From Phlegmacium glaucopus (lineage: Eukaryota > Basidiomycota > Agaricomycetes > Agaricales > Cortinariaceae), in assembly GCA_015039465.1 (NCBI GenBank), contig MU130157.1, positions 777,142-841,141 on the forward strand: a stretch of DNA of 64,000 nucleotides, read 5' to 3'. The position numbers and the translations under genes were made by a program. The notes under the pieces were generated by a model, which saw only the letters and a program-made list of their open reading frames with translations, was not told where the DNA came from and ran no database searches. Below, piece by piece: positions 1 to 12,054 of this stretch; the stretch's first letter is position 1; every line of letters starts with the position of its first letter.

Positions 1-941
1 CTTTCTGACTTGTTTTCAAAGCAGACTGGGTCTGAACATGCAAGCTATAGCTCTGATTACTGGTATATACTTTACTCTCTAATGTTTTCACAGGTATGGA
101 GGGGCCTCAGCACAGGGAGCAGGGGAACCATCATCAATAGTACTAGCACGAGTCCCTACATACTAATGCCCTGTATCTACTATATATAACCATTGATTCA
201 TATACTAAATAGTTCCTTTATACTCATTTGTTACTACAAGATACCTGGAGGATAGCCTATGGAAATGATCTGTTGGAATGGAGTAAGTATGTGTGAAAAT
301 TGCAAAATTGTCATACTGTGACATACCAGAGTAAGGTAAAATATATGAATGGATATAAATCATGAATACAGTATTAAGAAGATGATCCAAAAAGAATTAG
401 AAAGAACTATGGAGTCAGAACAGATATATGAAGACTGCAATGCTAAAAACATCATAATTAGATAGTAGTCAGAGTTATGCAATTATGATGTTTTTAGCAT
501 TCCAATCTTCATATCTCTGTTCTGACTCCATAGTTCTTTCTAATTCTTTTTGGATCATCTTCTTAATACTGTATTCATGATTTATATCCATTCATATATT
601 TTTTACCTTACTCTGGTATGTCACAGTATGACAATTTTGCAATTTTCACACATACTTACTCCATTCCAACAGATCATTTCCATAGGCTATCCTCCAGGTA
701 TCTTGTAGTAACAAATGAGTATAAAGGAACTATTTAGTATATGAATCAATGGTTATATATAGTAGATACAGGGCATTAGTATGTAGGGACTTGTGCTAGT
801 ACTATTGATGATGGTCCCCCTGCTCCCTGTGCTGAGGCCCCTCCATACCTGTGAAAACATTAGAGAGTAAAGTATATACCAGTAATAAGAGCTATAGCTG
901 GCATGTTCAGACCCAGACTGCTTTGAAAACAAGTCAGAAAG
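1..941. repeat. near-perfect 0.94 kb inverted repeat (palindrome)
   Basis: Bases 1-459 are the reverse complement of 481-941, with a 21-nt spacer at 460-480. By eye only a handful of mismatches and one 2-nt indel separate the arms (about 98% identity). The left arm starts exactly at the window edge, so the palindrome may extend further upstream. No credible coding sequence lies in it. It could be a foldback transposon, a recent inverted duplication, or an assembly fold-back artefact; the few real mismatches argue mildly against a pure artefact. Confidence 0.9.
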
Positions 942-2440
942 TAGGTCAGATGTGCATAATTACATTATTTGAATGAGCTGCCAACTGAGCCTCATACTTG
1001 TTAAATGGAAGGATAGAATAATAGAGTCAACTTAGGATTATCTACATCAGGTGGGGGCAACTGATTAAGGCACTGGAATTCTTAAAAAATTGAAAAAACT
1101 CGGTCAGTCTGGATAATTATGTTATTTGAATGAGTTGCTGATCGGGCCACAGATGTTTAATTGGATGGAAATTTTGACAGAGTTAGCTTTACACTATGTA
1201 TATGAGCTGGGGCCGACCGATTGAGCCCGCACAATCTTTAAAAAATTGAAAAAACTCGGTCAGTATTTGAATAACTGTGTTATTTGAATGAGTTGCCGAT
1301 CGGGCCACAGATGTTTAATTGGATTGAAATTTTGACAGAGTTGGCTTTACACTATGTACATGAGCTGGGGCCGACCGATTAAGCCCGCAGAATCTTTAAA
1401 AAATTGAAAAAACTCGGTCAGTATTTGGATAACTGTGTTATTTGAATGAGTTGCCGATCGGGCCACAGATGTTTACTTGGATTGAAATTTTGACAGAGTC
1501 AGCTTTACACTATGTACATGAGCTGGGGCCGACCGATTAAGCCCGCACAATCTTTAAAAATTTGAAAAAACTCGGTCAGTATTTGAATAACTGTGTTATT
1601 TGAATGAGTTGCCGATCGGGCCACAGATGTTTAATTGGATTGAAATTTTGACAGAGTCGGCTTTACACTATGTACATGAGCTGGGGCCGACCGATTAAGC
1701 CCGCACAATCTTTAAAAAATTGAAAAAACTCGGTCAGTATTTGAATAACTGTGTTATTTGAATGAGTTGCCGATCGGGCCACAGATGTTTAATTGGATTG
1801 AAATTTTGACAGAGTCGGCTTTACACTATGTACATGAGCTGGGGCCGACCGATTAAGCCCGCAGAATCTTTAAAAATTTGAAAAAACTCGGTCAGTATTT
1901 GAATAACTGTGTTATTTGAATGAGTTGCCGATCGGGCCACAGATGTTTAATTGGATTGAAATTTTGACAGAGTCGGCTTTACACTATGTACATGAGCTGG
2001 GGCCGACCGATTAAGCCCGCACAATCTTTAAAAAATTGAAAAAACTCGGTCAGTATTTGAATAACTGTGTTATTTGAATGAGTTGCCGATCGGGCCACAG
2101 ATGTTTAATTGGATTGAAATTTTGACAGAGTCGGCTTTACACTATGTACATGAGCTGGGGCCGACCGATTAAGCCCGCACAATCTTTAAAAAATTGAAAA
2201 AACTCGGTCAGTATTTCCATACCTGTGTTATTTGAATCAGTTGCAGATTGGGCCACAGATTTTTAATTGGATTGAAATTTTAACAGAGTCGGCTTTACAC
2301 TATGTACATGAGCTGGGGCCGACCGATTGAGCTGGCAGAATTCTTAAAAAATTGAAAAAACTCGGTCAGTATTTGGATAACTTTACTATTTGAATGACCT
2401 CCGATTGGGCCCCAGATTTTTAATTGGACTGAAATTTTGA
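942..2440. repeat. tandem array of a 158-bp unit, about 9 copies
   Basis: The string actcggtcag recurs at about 1098, 1254, 1412, 1570, 1728, 1886, 2044, 2202 and 2360, giving a 158-bp period. Central copies are nearly identical; the first (from about 943) and the last are degenerate. Each unit holds an AT-rich block beside GC-rich motifs (ggggccgaccgatt, ccgatcgggcc), and GACCGA/TCGGTC can pair across the AT-rich block. No gene is present. Confidence 0.92.
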
Positions 2441-2995
2441 CCCACCGGCCAGAAAACACATTTTCTGGCTGGTTTTCAGGGGATATCCTAAACACCCAGC
2501 CCGAACGTGTTTTCTGGCTGGTATTCGGGTGATATCCTGAATGCCCAGCCCGAACGGTGTTTTCTGGCTGGTTTTTGGATAATATCCCGAGCACCAGCCA
2601 GAAAATGTCTGCTCTGGCTGGTTGTTGGGTTGTATCCCGAATGCCCAGCCAGAACCGTCTTTTCTGGCTGGTATTTGGGTGGTATCCCGAATGCCCGAAT
2701 GCCCAGCCAGAATGTGTTTTCTGGCTGGTTTTGGATGATATCCCGAGCACTGCCCAGGAAATGTGTGTTCTGGCTGGTCGTTGGGTTGTATCCCAAACGC
2801 CCACCGGCAGCCAGAACCATTTGTTCTGGTCGGTATTCGGGTGGTATCCCGAATGGCCAGCCAGAAAAGACAGTTTCTGGCTGGTATTCGGGTGATATCC
2901 CGAATGCCCGAGTGCCCAGCCCAGAATGTGTTTTCTGGCTGGTCCTGGGGTATCCCGAGCGCCCAGCCAGAAACCGCTTTCTGGCTAATTTTTGA
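2441..2995. repeat. tandem array of a ~50-bp hairpin-forming unit, about 11 copies
   Basis: The string ttctggctgg recurs every 46-58 bp (about 2463, 2512, 2562, 2612, 2662, 2719, 2768, 2824, 2875, 2933, 2979). In most units it is paired with upstream ccagccagaa across a loop of about 7 nt, so either strand can fold into a row of 10-bp hairpins. Several frames stay open on both strands because the unit lacks stops. These long ORFs look like by-products of the repeat, not genes. Confidence 0.9.
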
Positions 2996-3184
2996 GTAGA
3001 TAATTGGTTCGGGTACCCGATTAGTGCTCACCTGCACCCATTACCCCCCATATGTGTAGGGGCATCAGCTTATCGGTCAATGATGGACATATTCCCAGCA
3101 TCAGCTTAGTCCGCTGCTGGGTCTATGACGGTACATTTTGACATTTCGCTCCTCCGTCTTTGACGGGGTATTCTAACTATACTG

Positions 3185-3345
3185 GCTGCTCATTGCAGTT
3201 GAATATTACAGGATGGAGGGTGTCTGATGAGCTGATAGGAGTTGAGTATTCAACTATGGGAGCTGATGGCAGTTGAATATTGCACTCTGGAGGGTGTCCA
3301 ATGAGCTCATTGCAGTTGAATATTAAATGATGGGTGTTGTAAGGG
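3185..3345. repeat. short degenerate tandem repeat around gcagttgaatatt
   Basis: Four degenerate copies of a 35-45 bp unit containing gcagttgaatatt (or a variant) and gagggtgtc.atgagct lie in a row. No coding signal is seen. The preceding 3000-3184 holds no gene. Confidence 0.6.
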
Positions 3346-3378
3346 CGACTGAAAGAACACCATTTCACCACAGTTTGG

Positions 3379-3929
3379 CATGTTGATTAATAAAAACCTT
3401 GTAATTGCCTCAGATGATTGATCAATAATGGCCACTTGTGATATATAATTTATACATCTTACAACAATACTTGCTATGCTTAATTAATAAATGCTGCTGG
3501 TTCTATAAATTTTAATTTGTTCTATAAAACTTAATTATTTGTACTTCAGAACTCCCTTCCATCATCCCTCCCTTCTTTTTTATTCATCCAAATTGATCCA
3601 ATAATTATTATGGCTCCTTTTGCATTTTAGCTCATTTCTGAGGTCATTTTATGGCCTCTCTGTGCGATAAGGGTTAGGTTAAGGTTCAGTTAGGGTTCAG
3701 TTAGGGTGTATGTTAGGGTGTATGTTAGGATTTAGTTTAGGAGGTTAGGGAGGTATCATGATGTATAAATTTGATGTATAAATGTTTTATACTTAAGTTT
3801 TGTAGAAAAAAACCAGCAGTATTTATTAATCAATCATAGCAAGATATATAAATTATATATCACAAGGAATTAGTGGCTATTATTGATCAACCATTCGAGG
3901 CAATTACAAGGTTTTTATTAATGGACATG
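3379..3929. mobile_element. non-autonomous TIR element, about 550 bp
   Basis: About 130 bp at the left end (catgttgattaataaaaacc onwards) is repeated in inverted orientation at the right end (to about 3929). Both arms carry gattgatcaata and tgatatataatttata. There is no transposase inside. A clear target-site duplication was not found, so the exact termini are uncertain. The core contains TTAGGG-like repeats. Confidence 0.7.
3667..3754 (+). repeat. degenerate TTAGGG-like tract
   Basis: Six or more copies of gttaggg/gttagg-like motifs occur in about 90 bp. TTAGGG is the usual fungal telomere unit. The tract is interstitial and interrupted, inside the TIR element. Confidence 0.55.
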
Positions 3930-4242
3930 ACATTATGGCCTGGCCATTTGGCGTACAAAGAGGTGGAAGAGGAATCCAGATGCGAACAAACAAAGGCGTG
4001 GAAAAGTGCTTCTAAAAATAAATTTCTTCCTTTTTGAGATTAAAGTTTGCTGTGGAAACTCAACACTGGTGTATAGCTGGTCAGCTTCCTGCGCGAGCAC
4101 AGCGAGTGTCTTTGCCCCATTTCGTCGGGAACGAGACTAGAGTAACGCCAACTTAGACAGCTGACGTTCAAGCCAGCTACAATCATGTTCTTTCTCAAGT
4201 TATTCAGAGACAAGTCATTGCCCGTGCTGTGGTAAATTTTAA
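3930..4242. other. intergenic, nothing recognised
   Basis: Spacer between the TIR element and the 3' end of the minus-strand gene. Short ORFs here are shadows of that gene; no repeat or RNA gene is evident. Confidence 0.5.
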
Positions 4243-6831
4243 CTACATAAGCTTGTCCACCCATCTACGCAGCCTACCCTTCCGTGGCACCGGCGGTTTA
4301 TCCTCGCCGGAGCAGTGGCGGCAACACTCCAACCGCATATAATTGGAATCCTTCTCGTCTGAATCAAGGATGATCGAAATCGCAAGAGTTCCTTTCTTGT
4401 GACCCTTGAGATGCAGGACTTTAGATAGAAGTCTCGCATCCAGAGAGAACAAAAAATCTGGCCCCGGTCCGAATGCTATGATTTTCGATTCTTCCTTGAT
4501 ATATTCGTGAACCTATGTATCATCCGCGATTCAGTTTTTTGAAAAAATACATTGCTTTCTACGGATAGCAACTCACTTTATAAGTCAGATGATGGTAACA
4601 GTCGTAAGAGTTTGATTGCCCATCAAACGAAACATGACCATACTCTGCTCCGCTTTCCCAATCGGTGATTTTTACAGAGATGTTTGATATCGTCTTCATG
4701 TCATATTGACCTCGATTTTCATGAGCGAATATTACCTTCCTATTTATTAGCCGAGATATCAGACCACCAATTAACTCTGAGTTCAAGTTGAAAGTGTGTA
4801 CTCACGAAACTTCTGCAAAAATACCAAGAATATCTTTGGAATCTCCTCCACAAAAGCAGAGCACGAACAATTGCTCGTCGGTTAAAGGTTTGTGGCAAGT
4901 CGCGGTTGAAACATCTTTATCCGTGAGCAACAACTGACCGCGAATTAAGTAATTGTGCTCCGTTAACTGTCCTCAAATTTACTTTTCTATCGTGAATCAT
5001 GATGTGGTCAAACACATACCGCATGGGTAATACGCTGGCGTATTGCTGGGGGATCCTCTATTCCAGTTAGATCTACCATACACGCGAAATCAGATTCACG
5101 ACGAGCATATACTTTCACAATCATGTGGGTTGGTTTCTTTTGTCTGCGAATACGAAATCATGGGTTGAAATCGTCTCCAAACAGGTGGGTACAACCGTGA
5201 CTTACCCAACAATGCTTGCGATGTCATAGACATCTGACGAGGGGACAGCCATGGGCAATTTAAGAGCTGGTTTCGCTTTGCTGGGAGAGTCCCAGATGCG
5301 GATAAGAATTGGGATGCGAAAAAGAAATATGTGTGCCTACTAAACATTCGCAGACAAGGTGAGTTTGCCATTCGAATCAATATCTTTTTTAAAATATTTG
5401 ACGAAGTCGAGATTCTTCTCAGCGTCCCAGGCTGGAGCTGATTTATGAGCAGAGGCTAGGTCGGTCGGCCTACCGGGATGAAAATAATATTGGATGACTT
5501 GAAGCTAGGATAGTAAAATTAGTCATATCGATTCAAATATTTTATTGGCTTACCTCTTGAACAATATGATTAAGTACAGATCCTATAGTCTGGACATCCA
5601 AGTCCTTGAGATGTACATGACATAAAAAACTTTGATCATTTCGGGAAACAATAGTGATTGCGGGTAGCTTCGACGCTGGTACTGGCTGCTCCCAAAAAAG
5701 AGACTCAGCAGAAAAATGCGCAGACTGAGTCCGGGGTGCATTACTACCAATAAGGATGTCAACATTTAACGTGTAGCAGAGGGATGCTCTCTTACAAAAT
5801 TCGCACAAACATTTGGAAAGTCCCAGATGCCGAAGACTCTGCACAGAGTTTGAACAAAGGCGAACACTGTCCGGAATCGGTATTTTGTTGTGTCGACAAG
5901 CTGAACGCTGATTCTCCAATCACTAGATAATGTGAATAGTGCCAGTCTTCCCGAAATGGTTGTAACGAAAGGATGATTTCGTCGCCTTTTTCCGACACAA
6001 TTTGTCGTCCATAGCCATGTTCCCAGAGCTTGAAAAACCAGGTCGTCACAAGTTGTTCACTAAATCAATTAGGAAGACCGCACCGTTGCCAAGAAGGTCC
6101 CCTCTAGTGTACTAGAATCATCGAGACCGGAGACATCGACAACGCAAATGGGATGGAGAACGACAAGAAGATTCGGAAGTGCCTTTGGAAACGTCATTAG
6201 AGGTGAATGCAAAGGAAGTGGCGCAAGATTTTACAACATCCCAAAGATACCTTTGATCATTATTGGTATCCTTCGGATTTTAAAAACGCACCCTCGGATG
6301 GCAAGCTCCGAGACAACGCACCGAACCATCTTTGGTGAGGAAATCTATTATTCTTTCATTGCAACGATTCGTACCTTTGATAAGCAAAATCCGCTGACTT
6401 CCGACACTAGAACTCAATTCTCCAGGGGCGACCCCATCACATACTTCATTCATTTCGTGCGTTGTGGCATTCGCCCGTATAATAGCCTCGTCTGGGCCGA
6501 AAGTTGAAAATACCTGTCCCAAGAGTAAGTACAGACCGGTCAGAATTCTCTGATATGAAGGCTTACAGTGTACCCATGAAAATCCAACGTCATAGAATCC
6601 AAGAGAAGTTGCACTAGCCTTTTTTATCCCACCGGGAGTATCGGATCTCCGGAGAGAGACGATCTTGCTTCCAAAAATTTCTAATAGGTAAACGTCAAGA
6701 ACTTACATGAGGCCGGAATCACAGCGAGCATGTGGCCTACCAATCCGTCGAGTAAAAGTTCCGATCCTATAACGTAGGGAGGAGCTTCCTAGCCAATTCC
6801 TAGCATCAATATCCTCAAGAACATGTCGCAT
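4243..6831 (-). CDS. unrecognised multi-exon protein
   Basis: About ten exons can be chained through GT-AG introns of roughly 41-75 nt with frame kept. The clearest stretches are FSTFGPDEAIIRAN (about 6470-6510), TTWFFKLWEHGYGR (about 6005-6048), ESLFWEQPVPASKLP (about 5690), MIVKVYARRESDF (about 5110), the exon ending HHLTYK (about 4577), and a final exon ending RLRRWVDKLM before TAG at 4243. The last exon has a cysteine cluster (ECCRHC) and a basic tail. I do not recognise the family and see no signal peptide or membrane segment. The proposed start (ATG at 6829-6831) lies in the same nine bases as the start of the divergent plus-strand gene, so one start may be wrong. Some early joins use short introns (41-45 nt) and are tentative. 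Predicted product is roughly 500-600 residues. Confidence 0.6.
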
Positions 6832-8485
6832 AATTCATCGCACATTAATCATATCGCCCCCTCCCTTCCTACGTCAGTAAAAGACCGGTATGAGATTTCC
6901 AACAAAAATTATGGGTCGAATATTTTAGTCATTTGACACTACAGGCTCCGAAGTGAGGAATTGCACGATGGCTGGGTGAAGCATGTTGTCCCCCACAATG
7001 GCGCCACCTACCTTCACAACCCATCCCTTAATCTGGTTATGTTGGGCGATGTAAACCCTAGTGATCACGATGCTTTTGTGTCACTCCACAGACCCAGACA
7101 ACAACCGTTGGAAATGTTTGTACATTGTGTCGAGAGGAAACTATTCCTTGAAGTAAACCACGCTGAGGAAATGGCTCAGGTTAAGACCGAGGCCTTAGAC
7201 AACGGTTAGTGATCATACGGGAAATCTTTAAAGCGTTTTAACTTTTAACTAACACTTCTTTTATCCAAGGGAATGAACATGAAGACCGTAGGAGAGCGCG
7301 TTATTGGACATATATCTCACATTATCCTTGTCACTATGAGTTGCCATCTCAGGCGAAATCAGAGGCATTATTTATCTTGGAACTGATGGAGCTTCGTGGG
7401 TGTATATTTCCTTTTCCCTTATAATTTCCTTGGTTGACTTGTCAAATAGAAAACCTAGTACATCCTAGTGACCTTCCTAGGACACCATTCTCAGCGTCAG
7501 AGATAAATGATTATACTAAATTCCTACAAACAAAAACTTCAAATGTCTGTTTCGCTGAAACTATCGTTATCGCCCATATATTAACTAACTACTGTAAGGT
7601 TTATTTCTCTCATTGGACAGCTTGCTCTGCTAAAGGCGATCTGTAGATTCCCACCGGTACGCCACAGCGGCCTACAAGAAACCGCCAACCCCCCGGCAAG
7701 GGTTTCGCCAAATTTTGCTCAAGATTTTATGCTTTGGTATGCCTCCAAATCATAGAAGAAGATTCGAGAAAGCAAGTCGCGTGTATCTCCAAACGCTGCA
7801 GAGTTCTCAATGGAAGTCTTTTGTCGATGAAGTTAAGCAAGACAGAGCTGCTGCGAATGTCATGGTGCGTTATTTATTCTTCCGTTAAGCTTTGGTGCCA
7901 GTTATCAATTAATGTACTACAATATAGTCTGGATTATTACTTGCGTACAATCCGATATTGTTTACCTTACATTTCGAAAATCTGACATTGTTTATAGTTC
8001 ATCAGTTGCATTCTTGGCAATTCCAAACCTTGTCGACATTTCTCAAAATTTCATTCTATTATCAATAGGACTTTCTCTGAGTGCAGTTGTGATGGGCTTT
8101 AACGCCAAATTGGAAGAAAATCTATTGGTGTTACAGGGGGATCTTATCCAGAATCCGAAGTACACTGATCCGCCTCCTTTTTATCTTGGAAATTATTCAT
8201 TTAACCCCATTCCCATTTTATAGTGTTGGCACGGAAAAGCTGATGTTATTGGCGCGTATTATGGAGCAGCACTATACAACCGTGCTACTCTCTGTGCTTT
8301 GCTTTTTTATATCTGTGCTGGTGTTTGCAGCATATGAAGTATATTCTAGCGTTTTCGTGCAGAAATTCTTTACGGTTCCCTATCTTTTCTTTCTTGTAGC
8401 AACCTGTGGCTTGATAGCTACGGCAGTAGTTACTCTCAGGTGGAACAGACTTGTTAGTTCACCTTCCGTAGACCAAAATGTTTAG
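6823..8485 (+). CDS. WW-domain and transmembrane protein (agaricomycete family)
   Basis: Exons chain from ATG 6823 (MSHNSSHINHI) through at least seven introns. Exon 2 carries a WW-like module, LHDGWVKHVVPHNGATYLHN, the signature that opens a mushroom family with WW-like N-termini and C-terminal membrane helices. The middle is charged and helical (RARYWTYISHYPCHYELP). The C-terminal part holds hydrophobic segments: SGLLLASSVAFLAIP, obtained by splicing at 7947/8000, then a helix near 8060-8100 and two more at about 8280-8330 and 8370-8430. A final intron of 66 nt (8158-8223) restores the frame into VGTEKLMLLARI. The protein is probably membrane-anchored with the WW domain in the cytoplasm; function is unknown. 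All introns are inferred from frame and splice consensus. Confidence 0.72.
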
Positions 8486-8965
8486 ACTTGGGTATAAGGC
8501 CGGAACAATTTGCATCTCGTCCATTGGTGCGATCAGGGTGGGAGAGCCTCGATTTTCATGCTTTTCTTAGTCCTAAGTCCATACATCTCCTGGTGGTTTT
8601 CAAGTCTTATGTTATTGACGTAGGCGGAGATGTGGAAAGATTCAATTTATAGTTACTCGAAACTGAGGTGCAACCTGAATAAACTTGAAAAAGACGTTTT
8701 TTGGGAGGCCGATTCACTAGATACTATCAACATCAATCATGCAAAGGCATCTAACGATCTAGAAAATTTAAATAATGGGTCTGAAGGGAGAAGATGTGAG
8801 CCAGAAACCCCAATTAAATGCGCCCCGTGCAAAATACTGTCCAAACGAATCACCTCAAGTACCCGTTGCCCTCGTTGAAAGTCCGGTTCAACCATCCACA
8901 TGCCAGTCTCATCATCGGGACCATCTCCGACTGTTGAAAACCAGTGAACGAGGGCACACGGATAT
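8486..8965. other. intergenic; only a weak ORF
   Basis: An 82-codon ORF at 8630-8878 (+) shows no recognisable motif and has no convincing gene context. It may be 3' flanking sequence of the WW gene. Nothing else is seen. Confidence 0.4.
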
Positions 8966-9597
8966 GTAGGGCTGCCAACCGTCCCGTCCACGGGGACGGC
9001 CGTCTAAAATCAACCCAGTGACGGGTGACGGTCCGTGTACAGACGGCCGTCTTTTTTGAAATCCAAAGGTCGGTCGGGTCGGGTACGGTATAAAGACGGC
9101 CGTGACGGCCGTACACGGTAAAACAAGGAGAAAATTCATTTTACTTGAAATATTCGCACAGTTAAAAATGTCTACAAAGCTACAGAATATGTAATCTGGA
9201 ATAAAAATTCTATGAAACCCACAATTAAGCTGGTTGATGACCAAATTGTTGGGACTGAAGCCAAATATTTAATTTAATTTATATTTAATTTGTTTTTTAG
9301 CACTAATAATTGGTGTAAATAGGTCGGAGAATAGCTCCCCTGACTTCCCAGATTTATTTGAGAGGGAAATATTAACACGATTTTTGAATAAATTGACTTT
9401 TTTTGCATTTCTCGTTCAGTATACACCCGCTACCCGTGTACGGCCGTCCACGGCCGTCTTGAGACGGGTAAAGACGGTTCACGGACCGTTGAAACACGGC
9501 CGTGAATATTCAAGTTTTGAATCTCGTCGGGTCGGCATCCGTCACCATGAGACGGTACCCGTGAACCGTCCAGGACGGGGCCGGTTGGCAGCCCTAC
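8966..9597. mobile_element. non-autonomous hAT-like TIR element (MITE), about 630 bp
   Basis: The ends are gtagggctgccaacc and its reverse complement ggttggcagccctac. Both subterminal regions are rich in inverted copies of gacggccgt. The middle is AT-rich and has no transposase. TAGGGCTG-type ends are common in hAT elements. The motif ggatatg flanks both sides and may be a target duplication, though spacing to the right end is imperfect. Confidence 0.75.
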
Positions 9598-9989
9598 CCG
9601 GGATATGTGATGCCCTCATGTTTGAAAGAAAAACGTGAGCAACAAGCAAACCACTGAACCCTGGGCCTTCCGAGTCTGTATTTACGAGTTCCATTTATGG
9701 AATTTGTTCTTTTACCAGTTGGCATTTTTTTGGGGGGGCGTGCCGCGTCACAGTGCCTTAGCCAGCAAACACCAACTTGTTGCGTTTGGGGTCCTGGCAC
9801 TGTCTATCACCACATCATGTTCGTTCTTGTCTCTGACTCTCTTTTCCCTAACAATTCACACTGCTGTGATGGACAGCAAAAAAACAACAAAAAAAAAGGA
9901 ACTTGTATATGCCACATGCTTCTGCCATGACAGCCCACACTGACAAGTTCTACAAAGACACAATCCCTCCGGGGCACGCCACCGTACCA
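9598..9989. other. spacer between two transposons
   Basis: No supported gene. Small ORFs on both strands overlap and carry no motif. Confidence 0.45.
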
Positions 9990-10336
9990 CGACCTTGTAG
10001 GGCTGTGCACCGTACCGTCTGACGGGTATGGTTGTACAATTGACGGTCAAGGGATGGGTATGGCTTAACTGTCCACTGTCCATCAATCATGACAACCAGA
10101 GCACCTAATGGCTATGAGATGGGTATGTAGATGGCTGTTGTACGGTATTGTACAGTAGATGGTATAGAAATAAATAAATAATTTGACTTCTGAGTCCAGG
10201 ATGTACACTAAGAGGTTATTCAATGACCTAATGCTGCATTAGCTTTTGCACAGGCCAGGTGGAGCCACTTCTTAATGAGCATCAGGATACAAATGGTGTC
10301 AGCTTGAAGGCTTGCACAACAGAGGGAGATGGTGTC

Positions 10337-11091
10337 TGTTACGGCGACTATAAGCTTGCACTTGCGTTTGGTGCTGGGCCGATAGACCAAGTAACTAGGG
10401 ACTGTTGTACAGTTGCAATCATATTCAACAAGGTAGGACTGAGGATGGCGCGTTCTGAGCAAGCTGGTAGATTAAGACTGTAGGGAATATAGAACAATAG
10501 TACTCAGTCTTGGTAAAATAGACTATAGTATTGTCAAGTTGTACCTATAGAACAATAGTACTACTCGTTTGTAAGTCTCTGTTGTTGAGATATATAATAT
10601 AGGTACTGACCTCAGTCTCGGTAAAATAGACTGAGGTGTACAATGGGGCATCAAGTATAAGTATGTTTGAATCATCTCCCTTCTTGGAGAGGTATGGTTA
10701 ATGGTCACACAAGGTGATCATAAGACAAAGAGATAAATAAAATAAGAGACAGGGGGAAAGATGGGCATAATTGATATTACATACGGTTTGTTTATTCAAC
10801 AGGGAATACAGAAGGTCTAAACTAAGGATCGTAGCTATGGGTATGGCTCTTATATACTAGAGGGTCGAGTCAGAGATAGAGGGATAGTCCGTGCTAGGAG
10901 TATGAGTTGGTATGAGTCAGAGATAAGGGGAGCAGGAGTGATAGGTATATATAGTACAAGGGAACGGGAGTGATGGATATATATAGTACAGGGCAAAGGG
11001 TAGGTTGGGGAATAATGGTGTAAAGGAATGGTGATAGGGAAAAGGGGAAAATCAATAAGAAGGGCTGTGAGTGTACCAGACGTTCATAACA
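10337..11091. mobile_element. solo LTR A, 755 bp, inserted in hAT transposase
   Basis: It starts TGTTACGGCG and ends GTTCATAACA. A perfect 5-bp duplication GTGTC lies at 10332-10336 and 11092-11096. Removing it rejoins the hAT C-terminal codons between the SGG and DTISL motifs. No internal retrotransposon genes remain, which fits LTR-LTR recombination. Confidence 0.88.
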
Positions 11092-12054
11092 GTGTCTCAG
11101 CCACCTGAAAAGATCCTCTCAACTACAACAGCAGAACCTGGATGAACATTTACAACATTTTAAACTTGAAGGCAGTGGAATCACGCACCAGGAATACATA
11201 AAATATCATGCACAAGCTGAAAGAGGTTTGGGAATTGAGCTCTTCGACCCATCCACCACTGAATTGGATTACAGATATCAAAATCTTCAACAGGGAGTTT
11301 GAAATATTCTTCAAGTTCATTGGTGGAGGTCTTCTCTTTTCTGTGATATCGAGCTGTGAAGCTTTTCTGAGGAGAACCTACTATAGGTGGGGTTTGGACA
11401 GATGGTGGAGGCACAGATGACGGTGTAGAGATGGTGTTATTTGCGTAATTCTCATTGAAATAGATGATGAGATCTGATTTGGATTGTTCTAGGTGATCCA
11501 CAAGGCTTGGATCATTGGCATAATCTGTCTTCATGCCATCATATGATATCTGTGGATCAAGTACTAATAGAAATCAGGACTCAATGAATGAACCTAGCGA
11601 TGGCTTACTTACATGCAGCCCATGTGTAGAAAGGTGATGCATCATACTGGTAGTAGTAGCTGCTAAGCTTATGAGACCCAGTTTAATTCCTGGCAAAACT
11701 GAGTTTGGAAGATTACGGAGAATGTTCTTGATGTCGTCCTGTAGGCCTCAAAATATGGCATGTGTCATTGAAAGCATGGGAATTTTGGTGGCTGACATCT
11801 CTGTTGTTGCAGATTAAAAGAATTTGAGCCATGATGTCACCAGCGTAATGGACTCCCAGTCGCCTTCACTAAGTTCAAAGGCATGCAGGTCCTTGTTTCT
11901 CGAAACAAAGGAGTCAATGGTGTTGTGATAATCAAGTGCTTGTCCTACAGTACATGAGCTGGAAACATGTGATTTGTGAATAATTATAACAACGCACGGA
12001 GCATTTGATGGGTAGAAGCCCATTGAGTTCTCATGTCAAGAATCAGCATGAGTG

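Noticed and set aside
205..390. 61-codon minus-strand ORF
   Set aside because: Lies in the palindrome, mirrored in the other arm, with no motif.
2295..3037. Overlapping ORFs of 78-205 codons on both strands
   Set aside because: They arise from the stop-free 50-bp tandem repeat; frames are open on both strands and the translations only repeat the unit.
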